Source of the DNA: Opitutaceae bacterium
GTDB taxonomy: Bacteria > Verrucomicrobiota > Verrucomicrobiia > Opitutales > Opitutaceae
DNA length: 64,000 nt
Reading direction: 5' to 3'
Assembly: GCA_016795565.1 (NCBI GenBank)
Contig: JAEUGW010000049.1
Location: forward strand, 31,480-95,479
The notes below the pieces were generated by a model. It was given only the letters and a program-made list of their open reading frames with translations. It was not told the DNA's origin and did not search any database. Made by a program: the position numbers and the translations under genes. Positions 16,777 through 24,783 of the stretch are shown here, piece after piece; the first letter of the stretch is position 1; each line of letters begins with the position of its first letter.

Positions 16777-18106
16777 TGTCTCCTACCTTGGACAGCGCGT
16801 CGGCCAGCTCGACGAGGGCAACGGCCGAGTTTTTTTTGAGTATGACCCCGCTTGGCTCGCGCATGGCCATGAACTTTCCCCGCTCCATTTGGCGCGGAAG
16901 CCGGGAACCCTTTATCATCATGCCAAGGCCTTCGACGGTCTGCCGGGGCTGTTCTGGGATTCACTGCCCGATGCGTGGGGCACCAAGCTGATGGAACTGC
17001 GCTTCGCCGAAAAAGGCATCAAGCCCAAGGATGTCACACGCCTGATGCGCCTGGCCTACGTGGGCCAACGCGGAATCGGCGCATTGACCTACGAGCCGGC
17101 TTGGCCGACGGATGATCCGCGCCCGGCCGTGCAACAGACAAAGCTCGTGGTGCTCGAGCGCGAGACGCGCAAGGTGGTGGCGGGCGCGGCCGGCGACGTA
17201 TTGCCCCATTTGCTCGAGGCCGGCGGAACGGCGGGCGGCGCTCATCCGAAGGTTCTCGTCGGTGTAAGCGAGCAGCGCAAGAATGAGGTGGTCTATGGCG
17301 GCAACCGCTATCCCGAGGGATACGCGCCCTGGCTCATCAAGTTTGATTTGAGCAAGGAAAACAAGGTGGCGCCACTGGAGCAGGCGTATGCCGAGATGGC
17401 GCGCGCAGCGGGTATTAAAATGCCGGAAACCCGGCTCTTTCCCGTGCACAATGACGAGGCGAAAGAACTCCGGCAGCATTTCGGCGTCAGGCGCTTCGAT
17501 CGCACGGACGAAGGTTCCCTTCACGTCCATTCCTATGCCGGGGTGGCTCATCGCGATCCGGACAAGGGGGACTACCGCGAACTCCTGCTCGTCACCAAAA
17601 CGCTCACTCGCGACATGACGCAAGTGACTGAAGCTTTCCGCCGGATGGTGTTCAACGTCGTGGCGAGCAACCGGGACGACCACGGCAAGAACCACGCCTT
17701 TGTTTACCGCAACAATCAATGGTCGATGTCACCGGCCTTCGACGTCACTTACGTGTCGCCGGTGGCCCAGTCGATGCGCGGCATGGCTGTTGCGGGCGAA
17801 TGGCGCGCCCCCAAGTGGAACCACCTGGAGAGCGTCGCGAAAGATGCTGGCATGGAGCCGCGCGCAATTCGCGCCGTCGCCGAGCAAGTCGCAGTGGCCG
17901 TCACGCTTTGGCCGCATTACGCGCAGCAGGCAGGCGTCTCGGCCGAAGAAGCGGCCAAGGTCAAAGCGGTGGTTTCCGATCAGCGCGAACTCCTGGCGAC
18001 CGGCCGGCAAATTGCCGTAGCCCCACCCGCGCCGGCGATTGAGCCATCGCCGAGCGTAAAACCGCCCCGCCAGACCCCTCGGCAGGGACCGCGCATGAGC
18101 ATGTAA
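16769..18106 (+). CDS. HipA-like serine/threonine kinase toxin
   Basis: A 445-residue HipA-family kinase. Seen are the N-terminal couple-HipA region (LGQRVGQLDEGNGRVFFEYD), the P-loop-like EAGGTAGGAHPKVLVG near residue 155, the ATP-site WLIKFD, the catalytic loop NRDDHGKNHAF and the metal-binding SPAFDVTY. In the segment equivalent to the E. coli autophosphorylation site (Ser150 before VAGAQEK) this protein has Thr before AGGAHPK. ATG 16769 overlaps the HipB-like gene by 8 bp. In E. coli HipA phosphorylates GltX and induces persistence; the target here is unknown. The Pro-rich C-terminal ~30 residues are extra. Confidence 0.88.
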   Translation: MLNVSYLGQRVGQLDEGNGRVFFEYDPAWLAHGHELSPLHLARKPGTLYHHAKAFDGLPGLFWDSLPDAWGTKLMELRFAEKGIKPKDVTRLMRLAYVGQRGIGALTYEPAWPTDDPRPAVQQTKLVVLERETRKVVAGAAGDVLPHLLEAGGTAGGAHPKVLVGVSEQRKNEVVYGGNRYPEGYAPWLIKFDLSKENKVAPLEQAYAEMARAAGIKMPETRLFPVHNDEAKELRQHFGVRRFDRTDEGSLHVHSYAGVAHRDPDKGDYRELLLVTKTLTRDMTQVTEAFRRMVFNVVASNRDDHGKNHAFVYRNNQWSMSPAFDVTYVSPVAQSMRGMAVAGEWRAPKWNHLESVAKDAGMEPRAIRAVAEQVAVAVTLWPHYAQQAGVSAEEAAKVKAVVSDQRELLATGRQIAVAPPAPAIEPSPSVKPPRQTPRQGPRMSM

Positions 18107-18119
18107 CTGACTGCCCCGC

Positions 18120-18659
18120 GTGCCGACCATAGCCAAATCCACGGTTCTTATCACGCCTCACGACGGGGAAGAATGGTTCGCGCAGGCCTGCGCCACGGCC
18201 GCGAAAATATCGCGGTCGGAATTACTCGCGGCCGCCGCGATCCGTGGCTGCTACTACTATCTTCCCTTGTGGCCAAACTTGGCCCCCCGGGAGATAGCCT
18301 CGCTACCACATGAAGTTTTGGGTTGCGCCCTTCTCCGTGGCCCACAGGACGGGGACACTTTTCAAGCTATCCGTTGCGGTGCGATGGTGCTGAGCGACCT
18401 TAGCAACGTTCCGGACCGAATTGCGCGGGCGGCGGTAGTGTTGCGCGTCACCGGTCGCGCGGCGCACATCGCGCGGCTGGCTCTGGCAGTGGACCAACAC
18501 CGGGGCTTTTGGCAGGACATTCTGGCGGCATTGCCGGCTACCCCGGATGAAGAACAGGATTTCCTGCCGGGCCTTTCGCGCTTGGTGGCGGAGACCCGCC
18601 GCAGCGGACCGAATCAAGGTCCAGTTCGAACCTGGCTGCGCACCACCTATGGGCGATGA
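18120..18659 (+). CDS. Hypothetical protein downstream of HipA
   Basis: A 179-residue protein with no recognised domain, starting at GTG 13 bp after the HipA stop and therefore likely in the same transcript. It is mostly helical, with Ala-rich segments such as LLAAAAIRGCYYYLPLWP and ARAAVVLRVTGRAAHIARLA. There is no signal peptide. It may be a third component of the HipBA locus, or simply the next cargo gene. Confidence 0.5.
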   Translation: MPTIAKSTVLITPHDGEEWFAQACATAAKISRSELLAAAAIRGCYYYLPLWPNLAPREIASLPHEVLGCALLRGPQDGDTFQAIRCGAMVLSDLSNVPDRIARAAVVLRVTGRAAHIARLALAVDQHRGFWQDILAALPATPDEEQDFLPGLSRLVAETRRSGPNQGPVRTWLRTTYGR

Positions 18660-18763
18660 ACATCGGCATAGGGTGTCATCGCCCATGTTGATCGAACACT
18701 TGGCCGTCCAGTGTTCGTTGCCCAATCTGGCGCATCTGCCGGAAGTCGCTAAGCTTACCCGCC

Positions 18764-18976
18764 GTGAAACTACGTCACTTCCTCAGCAAATTCCACCGGC
18801 TTTGTCCTATCGATGCCGGGCGTGAAACTGCTTTGAAGGAACTATGCCGCGGTGAAGATCGTGAGTTGTTGGCTCAAGGGCGTGGATACGAGATTGTAGC
18901 CAGGAACCGCCGGCTGATGGGCATCCGCGACGGTGCGAAAGCCAAACTGGGCGGCAATGAACGGCGCTCGAATTGA
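18764..18976 (+). CDS. Small hypothetical protein upstream of the Xis-like gene
   Basis: A possible 70-residue basic protein starting at GTG and ending directly before the start of the HTH gene at 18977. It has no recognised motif. The support is only the tight spacing to its neighbour and the absence of another frame in this stretch. Confidence 0.3.
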   Translation: MKLRHFLSKFHRLCPIDAGRETALKELCRGEDRELLAQGRGYEIVARNRRLMGIRDGAKAKLGGNERRSN

Positions 18977-19243
18977 GTGACCCCGGTTAAGCCAGCTATT
19001 CAACCGACTGATGCGCGAGGTCGCCCTGCGCCGGGCGAATTGCTGATGCCAGTCGAGGGTTTTGTCGGCACCAAGGACATCGCTCGGTTGCTCGGCATTG
19101 CGCCGCGCACCGTGACGAACTACGCCCAGAATCGGGTCATCACCAGCTACGGCCCGCCCGGCGGCCTGTTGCGCTTCCGTGTCTCCGAGGTGTTGGCCGA
19201 TATGGAAAAAATTCGCCGGGCCTCCAAGTGGAAGAACAATTAG
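18977..19243 (+). CDS. Excisionase-like HTH protein
   Basis: An 88-residue protein with a MerR/Xis-type winged helix at residues ~29-80: VGTKDIARLLGIAPRTVTNY, then GGLLRFRVSEVLADME. This domain is typical of recombination directionality factors and small regulators. It starts at GTG right after the preceding frame, and its stop overlaps the stop of the convergent integrase gene. The position supports a role in excision of the element, but a transcriptional regulator cannot be excluded. Confidence 0.7.
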   Translation: MTPVKPAIQPTDARGRPAPGELLMPVEGFVGTKDIARLLGIAPRTVTNYAQNRVITSYGPPGGLLRFRVSEVLADMEKIRRASKWKNN

Positions 19244-20391
19244 TTCCGGAGACCGGGCAGCAGGCGGAAAAAGGCTTTCGCCTGGGCCGCGGTCGCATGG
19301 CCTTCGTAGTGGCGTTTGATGATCGTCTCGGAATTGCCGCAGTTGCGGGAAACCTGCGCGTAGCTGGCACCCGGCAGCGCGAGTGAATAGGTGATGTAAG
19401 CGTGGCGGCCCAGGTTGGGCAGCGCCGCGCGTTCCGCACTCAGCACCGAACGCTTCAGGTCCTTGAACAGTTGCCAGTGGTTCGGGACGTAGAATGCGGG
19501 TTTCTTCTTCTGCAATTTGGTCAACCAAGCGCGCAGGGTGGGATTCATGACGACGACCCGCAGGCCCTTCTTGCCGTCAACGGCAATACGGCCCGTCTCG
19601 AAATTGATCTTCGCCCAACCGCCTTGCTGTTCAAGGCGCTGGATCTCCTCGGTGCGCATCCCCGAAAACAGGCTCATGACGAAGAAGGGCAGCAGCGATC
19701 CACGGCGCGCGGCCTTCAAGAGGGCGGCGGCTTCGTCCACCGAATAGAGCTCCGGAATCCGGCCACGAGACAAAGCCCCGTTGTTGTTCGGATTCGGAAT
19801 CCCGCTGAGGGGATTGGACGGCAGTTCCTTCCGATTCACCAGCCACTGAAAGAAGGCCGCCATCGTGCGCCGGCGGTGGGAGAAGGTCAGCAGACTCTTC
19901 GCCTGCCAGCGGCCAAGGTATTCGCGGGCCTTCTCCTCTGTCATCGTGCCCGTCGGGAAATCCTTGCCCAACACCTCCCGCATGGTCCGGAAATGAGCCT
20001 CATACTCGAGGATGGTCCGGCCCGAAACTACCTTCAATTTCTTGTCGTTCAGAAAGCGCGTCTGCGCTTCGGACAGCTTCGGGCCCTCGACGGCCGCCTT
20101 GTGATGCTTCGTGTAGAACGTCAGCGCCTCGTAAATCGAGCCAATGCTATGTTGCCGCGCAAACATCAGGCAAAGCTCTGCGTGACGCACCTGGTCGGCC
20201 GTCATCGTGGTCGAATGGGTCTGGTAGTCCCCGCCAAAGGTCGGCAGAAGCTTCTGCAACTCCACCATCATCACCAATCGGTCCTTAAAACGCTCGCTGC
20301 GGACCTTCTGGCCGTTGTGACAATACCAATAAGAAAAAGTCTTCCCGCGCTTGCCGTCGTGACTGAGTTCGTGGATTTTTGGGTGCAACAT
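19240..20391 (-). CDS. Tyrosine recombinase (integrase)
   Basis: A 383-residue site-specific recombinase. The N-terminal arm/core-binding half contains FLNDKKLKVVSGRTILEYEA. The catalytic half has the first Arg in SLFSGMRTEEIQRL, the box II His in LGRHAYITYSLALPG and the nucleophile Tyr in IIKRHYEGHAT near the C-terminus. The second Arg of the HxxR motif is not evident. The reading frame is open into the adjacent tRNA fragment (up to 20520), but ATG 20391 gives the natural N-terminus. Position next to the tRNA-Ser 3' half marks it as the enzyme that inserted this element. Confidence 0.9.
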   Translation of the reverse strand: MLHPKIHELSHDGKRGKTFSYWYCHNGQKVRSERFKDRLVMMVELQKLLPTFGGDYQTHSTTMTADQVRHAELCLMFARQHSIGSIYEALTFYTKHHKAAVEGPKLSEAQTRFLNDKKLKVVSGRTILEYEAHFRTMREVLGKDFPTGTMTEEKAREYLGRWQAKSLLTFSHRRRTMAAFFQWLVNRKELPSNPLSGIPNPNNNGALSRGRIPELYSVDEAAALLKAARRGSLLPFFVMSLFSGMRTEEIQRLEQQGGWAKINFETGRIAVDGKKGLRVVVMNPTLRAWLTKLQKKKPAFYVPNHWQLFKDLKRSVLSAERAALPNLGRHAYITYSLALPGASYAQVSRNCGNSETIIKRHYEGHATAAQAKAFFRLLPGLRN

Positions 20392-20454
20392 AATCAGTAT
20401 ATTTAATGCCAGTTTATTTGGCAAATTTTGAGTTTCCCCTCTGTATAGCACCTT

Positions 20455-20510
20455 CTTGAAAACCGCTGAACCGCAAGGTTCCGGGGGTTCGAATCCCTCC
20501 CCCACCGCCA
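20455..20510 (+). other. Attachment site: 3' half of tRNA-Ser(TGA)
   Basis: These 56 bases are the 3' half of a serine tRNA: anticodon loop CTTGAAA (anticodon TGA), stem ACCGC, the long variable arm GAACC-GCAA-GGTTC, T-loop TTCGAAT and the acceptor ending in CCA. The 5' half is missing, since upstream sequence is AT-rich and cannot pair with the acceptor. A tRNA 3' fragment next to an integrase gene is the classic junction left by tRNA-targeted integration. The intact tRNA-Ser should be at the other end, outside the window. Confidence 0.85.
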
Positions 20511-20518
20511 CCCCCGGC

Positions 20519-21532
20519 ATGAAACTCCGCCACCATCCCTACACCCTCGAGCTCAGGCACGCGTTCAACATCGCGAACAACTCCCGCACGACCACGCCCG
20601 CCGTGTTGGTGGAGGTCGAGCAGGATGGCATCACGGGTTACGGCGAGGCGGCCATGCCGCCCTACCTCGGCGAGAGCCAGGCCACGGCGGCGGCGTTTCT
20701 GGGCAAGGTGGACCTCAGCCCCTTCGCCGATCCCTTCCAACTCGAGGAAATCCTTCCGGCCATCGATGCCCTCGCCCCGGGCAACACCGCCGCCAAGGCC
20801 GCCGTGGACATCGCCCTGCACGACTGGATCGGCAAGAAACTCGGCGCGCCCTGGCACCGCCTCTGGGGCCTCGATCCGGCGAAGACCCCCGTCACCTCCT
20901 TCACCATCGGCCTCGATACCGCCGAGATCGTGCGCCAGAAGACCCGCGAGGGCGCCCCCTACAAGATCATCAAGGTGAAACTCGGCCGCGACACCGACCG
21001 CATGATGATCGAGACCATCCGCTCCGTCACGGACACGCCCATCACCGTCGATGCCAACCAGGGCTGGGCCGACCGCAACGAGGCGCTGCGGAAGATCGAG
21101 TGGCTCGCCACGCAGAACGTCCTCTTCATCGAACAACCGATGCCCAAGGCGCAACTCGACGACACGGCCTGGCTGCGCGAGCGCAGCCCCCTGCCCCTCG
21201 TCGCCGACGAGAGCTGCCAGCGGCTGGCCGACGTGGCGCGCCTGCGCGGCGTCTTCGACGGCATCAACATCAAGCTCATGAAATGCACCGGCCTCCGCGA
21301 GGCCCGCGCCATGATCACGCTCGCCCGCGCCCTCGACCTGAAGGTCATGCTCGGCTGCATGACCGAGACCTCCGTCGCCATCTCCGCCGCCGCCCAACTT
21401 TCCCCGCTCGTGGACTGGGCGGACCTCGACGGCGCGCTCCTGATCCGCAACGACCCCTTCGACGGCGCCACCATCGTGGACGGCAAGGTGACCCTGAACA
21501 ACCGCCCCGGCATCGGCGCGGTGAAACGCTGA
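20519..21532 (+). CDS. L-Ala-D/L-Glu (dipeptide) epimerase
   Basis: A 337-residue enolase-superfamily enzyme that epimerises L-Ala-D-Glu from murein peptides to L-Ala-L-Glu so it can be degraded. Features are the capping domain, the base lysines in KIIKVKLGRD near residue 155, metal ligands in TVDANQGW, FIEQPMP and VADESC, and the second-face Lys in INIKLMKCTGL. ATG 20519 lies 8 bp after the tRNA fragment; the frame runs further upstream through the tRNA, but this is the natural start. The gene is the first in a murein-recycling cluster. Its promoter may have been altered by the inserted element. Confidence 0.88.
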   Translation: MKLRHHPYTLELRHAFNIANNSRTTTPAVLVEVEQDGITGYGEAAMPPYLGESQATAAAFLGKVDLSPFADPFQLEEILPAIDALAPGNTAAKAAVDIALHDWIGKKLGAPWHRLWGLDPAKTPVTSFTIGLDTAEIVRQKTREGAPYKIIKVKLGRDTDRMMIETIRSVTDTPITVDANQGWADRNEALRKIEWLATQNVLFIEQPMPKAQLDDTAWLRERSPLPLVADESCQRLADVARLRGVFDGINIKLMKCTGLREARAMITLARALDLKVMLGCMTETSVAISAAAQLSPLVDWADLDGALLIRNDPFDGATIVDGKVTLNNRPGIGAVKR

Positions 21533-21586
21533 CTCGGGCCGGAAAAGGCTGGTTGCCCCTCCCGTGGATTCGGTCAGACTATCGGC

Positions 21587-23335
21587 ATGAATTTGCCCCG
21601 CGGTTGCCCCTCCTCCCTGCGCCTGGCCGCCACCCTCGCCCTACCCTGCGGCCTGCTGGCTCAACCGGACGCCACCGCCCCCGCGCTGCAACTGCCCACC
21701 TACACGGTCACCGCGGAGCGCGAACTGCCGCCGCCCGAAAGCTGGCTGTATGCACGCATCCCGGGCTTCGAGGTCCTCTCCAACGCCTCGGAGGCCAAGA
21801 CCCGGCATCTGCTCGGTGAATTCCAGCGTTTCACCCACGCGCTGCACCTGGTGTGGCCCGGCCTGGTCCCGCCTGACTCCGTGCCGGCTTCGCTCATCCT
21901 CTGCGGCCGGGGCGACAAGTTCGGCGCTTTCCTGCCCGCCGCCTCCGGCGGCGAAAGGGCCGCGGCCAGCGTCACGCTCCGTTCGCCCGACCAGGCGGCC
22001 ATCGTGCTCGACCTGCAGACCACCGTGCTCAACCTCCCCGCCACCGAGGGCCCCGCCCCGGTGGTCGTGGATGCCGAGGGCAACGCCGACGGTTCCAACC
22101 TGAACCCCGGCTTCGCCGTCGATGCCTACCGGCAGTTGAGCCGCGAATACGTCCGCTATCTGCTCTCCGGCCGGGAAACGCCCCCGCCCGCCTGGTTCAC
22201 CGAGGGCCTGGCGCAGCTCTTCATGGCGATCGATATCACGGACACCTCGATCACGCTGGGCAAGCTGGCCGACCCGAATCTCCGGCCGGACCCGCTGGCC
22301 GGCGGACGCGCCGCGCTCGAGGAAGACCGCGACTTCAACGCCGCGCTGGCCACCAGCGCGCTGCTGCCGATGGCGGAGCTGCTTGCCGTCTCCCCTGATT
22401 CCACCGAGGCGAGAAATCCGCTCGGCCGCGTCTGGGCCAAGCAATGCTACGCCTTCGTCCACTGGGGCCTGTATGGCGACGACGGCGCGCACCAGAAGGA
22501 TTTTTTCATCTTCCTGGCCCGTCTCGGCCGCGAGCCGCCGAGCGAGGCCTTGTTTGCGGCCTGCTTCAAGCAGGACTACAAGGCCATGCTTGCGACGCTG
22601 CGCGGCTACATCCAGGTCACGCGGCACAAGGTGGCGGGGATTCGCGCGGACAAGGGCCAAAAAATCCCCGAGCCTCCCGAGGTCGTCCTGCGCGCGGCGA
22701 CCCAGGCGGAAGCCGGGCGGATGGTGGGCGATGCCCTGCTCCTCGCCGGGCACCCCGCCGCAGCCCGCGAGTCCTACGTCACCGCCTACCGGCGCGGCGA
22801 GCGCGACCCCGCGTTGCTGGCGGCCCTCGGTCTCGCGGAACTCTCCGGCGGCGACCGCCCGCGCGCGCAATCCCTGCTGCAGGCCGCTCTGGCCGGCCGC
22901 GCCAGCCGGCCCCGCGCCGACCTGGAACTCGCACGCCTGCGCCTGGCCGACAGCCTGGCCCGGCCGCAAGCCGGCAACGGCCGGCTCAGCGCCGCGCAAA
23001 CGAGCCACGTGCTCGAACCCCTCCTGGTCGCGCGCCGCCAGCCGCCGCCGCTGGTGGAAATCTTCGAATGCATGGCGGAAACCTGGGCGCACAGCGCAAC
23101 CCCGCCGGCGGCGGCCGACTTTGCCGCCATCGAGGACGGCGTGCGGCTTTTTGCACGGAACACCGAGCTCGTTTACCGCGCGGCCGAACTCCGCGGCCAG
23201 GGCGGCTACGCCCGCGAAGCCCACGGCCTGGTGCGCCTGGGCTTGCGCCTCGCTGCCGACGCGCTGACCCGCGACCGTTTCGAGAAACTGCAGGCCGGCT
23301 TGCCCCCGGAACCGCCCGCCCCCGCGAAAAGCTGA
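21587..23335 (+). CDS. Exported protein with degenerate peptidase-like domain
   Basis: A 582-residue secreted protein with a signal peptide of about 25 residues. The segment REYVRYLLSGRET followed by PAWFTEGLAQLFMAID resembles the HExxH...E region of gluzincin-type (Peptidase_MA/DUF1570) domains. The two zinc-binding histidines are replaced (REYVR) while the distal Glu context is kept. The C-terminal third (from about residue 370) is Ala/Leu-rich and looks like TPR helices (ALLAALGLAELSGGDRPRAQ). It sits between the epimerase and nagZ, suggesting an envelope role in murein turnover, perhaps as a binding protein rather than an enzyme. Confidence 0.75.
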   Translation: MNLPRGCPSSLRLAATLALPCGLLAQPDATAPALQLPTYTVTAERELPPPESWLYARIPGFEVLSNASEAKTRHLLGEFQRFTHALHLVWPGLVPPDSVPASLILCGRGDKFGAFLPAASGGERAAASVTLRSPDQAAIVLDLQTTVLNLPATEGPAPVVVDAEGNADGSNLNPGFAVDAYRQLSREYVRYLLSGRETPPPAWFTEGLAQLFMAIDITDTSITLGKLADPNLRPDPLAGGRAALEEDRDFNAALATSALLPMAELLAVSPDSTEARNPLGRVWAKQCYAFVHWGLYGDDGAHQKDFFIFLARLGREPPSEALFAACFKQDYKAMLATLRGYIQVTRHKVAGIRADKGQKIPEPPEVVLRAATQAEAGRMVGDALLLAGHPAAARESYVTAYRRGERDPALLAALGLAELSGGDRPRAQSLLQAALAGRASRPRADLELARLRLADSLARPQAGNGRLSAAQTSHVLEPLLVARRQPPPLVEIFECMAETWAHSATPPAAADFAAIEDGVRLFARNTELVYRAAELRGQGGYAREAHGLVRLGLRLAADALTRDRFEKLQAGLPPEPPAPAKS

Positions 23336-23343
23336 CCTGTTCC

Positions 23344-24411
23344 ATGCCCCCTCTCACCCTGCGCCAGAAAATCGGCCAGCTGCTCATGATCGGCTTCCGC
23401 GGCGCCACGCCGCCGGAATGCGGCCTCATCGTCCGCGACATCCGCGACCACGGCATCGGCGGCGTCATCCTGTTTGATCAGGACATGACGACCACCATCG
23501 ACTCGGGCAAACCGGGCCGCCGCAACATCGAGTCCCCCGCGCAAGTGAAGGCGCTGCTGGCGCACCTCCAAGCCCTGTCCCCCATTCCATTGCTGACCGC
23601 CATCGATCAGGAAGGCGGCCGCGTGAACCGCCTGAAGCCCCTCTACGGTTTTCCCGAGAGCATCTCCCACGAGGAACTCGGCCGCCTCGACCAGCCGGCG
23701 GAAACCCACCGCCACGCTGCGGCCACCGCGCAGACCCTCGCCGGCGTCGGCCTCAACCTGAACCTCGCGCCTGTCGTCGATCTCGACGCCCATCCGGACA
23801 ATCCGATCATCAAGGGCAAGGGCCGCACCTTCGCCGCCGAACCCGAAAAGGTCGCGCGCCACGCCGCGGAATTCGTGCGGGCCCACCGCGCCCACGGTGT
23901 GCTCGCCTGTCCCAAGCATTTCCCCGGTCACGGCAGCGCGACCGGCGACACCCACCTCGGCCTCGTCGATGTCACCGCCACCTGGCACGAGCGCGAGCTG
24001 CTCCCCTTCCAGCGCCTGATCGAGGCGGATCTGTGCGACGTCATCATGAGCGCGCACGTCTTCAACGCGAAGCTCGACCCCGACCACCCGGCCACGCTGT
24101 CGCGCCCAGTCATCACCGGCCTGCTGCGCCAGAAGCTCGGCTTCCGTGGCCTGATCGTGAGTGACGACATGGAGATGAAGGCGATCTCGAGCCACTACGG
24201 CCTGGAGAAGTCCCTCCCCGCCGCGCTGGCCGCCGGCGTGGATGTGCTCTGCCTCGGCAACAACCTCAGTTACGATCCCGACATCACGGCCCGGGCTGTC
24301 GCGATCGTTGAACGCGCCGTCGCTTCCGGCCACCTGCCGGAGTCGCGCATCCACGAGAGCTGCGAACGTGTCCTCGCCCTGAAACGAAGCGCTGGACTGG
24401 TGGGGCATTGA
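23344..24411 (+). CDS. nagZ: Beta-N-acetylhexosaminidase NagZ (GH3)
   Basis: A 355-residue GH3 enzyme that removes GlcNAc from GlcNAc-1,6-anhydroMurNAc-peptides during cell-wall recycling. The signature KHFPGHGSATGDTH, with the catalytic-loop His and Asp, is near residue 193, the nucleophile Asp is in IVSDDMEMKAI near residue 275, and substrate-binding DQEGGRVNRL is near residue 83. It starts 9 bp after the preceding gene and has no signal peptide, consistent with cytoplasmic action. The frame is open far upstream, but ATG 23344 begins exactly at the GH3 domain. Confidence 0.92.
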   Translation: MPPLTLRQKIGQLLMIGFRGATPPECGLIVRDIRDHGIGGVILFDQDMTTTIDSGKPGRRNIESPAQVKALLAHLQALSPIPLLTAIDQEGGRVNRLKPLYGFPESISHEELGRLDQPAETHRHAAATAQTLAGVGLNLNLAPVVDLDAHPDNPIIKGKGRTFAAEPEKVARHAAEFVRAHRAHGVLACPKHFPGHGSATGDTHLGLVDVTATWHERELLPFQRLIEADLCDVIMSAHVFNAKLDPDHPATLSRPVITGLLRQKLGFRGLIVSDDMEMKAISSHYGLEKSLPAALAAGVDVLCLGNNLSYDPDITARAVAIVERAVASGHLPESRIHESCERVLALKRSAGLVGH

Positions 24412-24412
24412 A

Positions 24413-24554
24413 GGTGGAACCTGTCCTCCGGACAGGTTTTCAACACGCGCGCAAACTTACCCGGTCGCCTTCGTCCCAAGGAACCGCGCATGAAACCAAC
24501 CTCCTTTTCGCGCGTTTTGGCAACCCGGCCGGAGTGTTTGGGCCCGGTTCCACC
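24413..24554. repeat. Dispersed repeat, GGTGGAACC family
   Basis: An imperfect long inverted repeat begins GGTGGAACCTGTCCTCCGGA and ends GGCCCGGTTCCACC. Related copies lie at 57080-57137 and 58754-59003. It occupies most of the first half of the gap after nagZ, and no gene is seen in it. Confidence 0.6.
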
Positions 24555-24627
24555 TTTCGCGATTGAGCCGAGTGCCAGCATCGACTGTGCTAGGATGTGT
24601 TTTCAAACCCACCAAACATCCATTTCC

Positions 24628-24748
24628 TGTCATTCTGAGCGCAGCGAAGAATCCAGTAGCACCATCGCTTCCGCTGCGGTGCGACGTAAATCCTGATGGA
24701 TGTAACACCAGCCCTGCTGGGCTAGACTTCACTTCGTTCAGAATGACA
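24628..24748. repeat. Dispersed palindromic repeat, TGTCATTCTGAGC family
   Basis: The repeat starts TGTCATTCTGAGCGCAGCGA and ends in the complementary TTCGTTCAGAATGACA. Other copies are at 38664-38747 and, in frame inside uvrA, at 61037-61119. It fills the second half of the nagZ-amidase gap. Confidence 0.75.
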
Positions 24749-24783
24749 AAGCGGGTTTGAAACACTCCCTGATGCATTCCCCA

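Noticed and set aside
20420..20510. Complete tRNA-Ser gene
   Set aside because: Only the 3' half from the anticodon loop is present. The upstream 40 bases are AT-rich and cannot form the acceptor, D-arm or anticodon 5' stem.
21641..23224. Minus-strand open frame of about 530 codons
   Set aside because: Antisense to the exported 582-aa protein gene, which has a signal peptide and proper spacing to nagZ. The antisense product is low-complexity.
22444..23343. 300-codon upstream extension of nagZ
   Set aside because: It overlaps the 582-aa gene in another frame and encodes Pro/Arg-rich shadow sequence. NagZ homology begins exactly at 23344.
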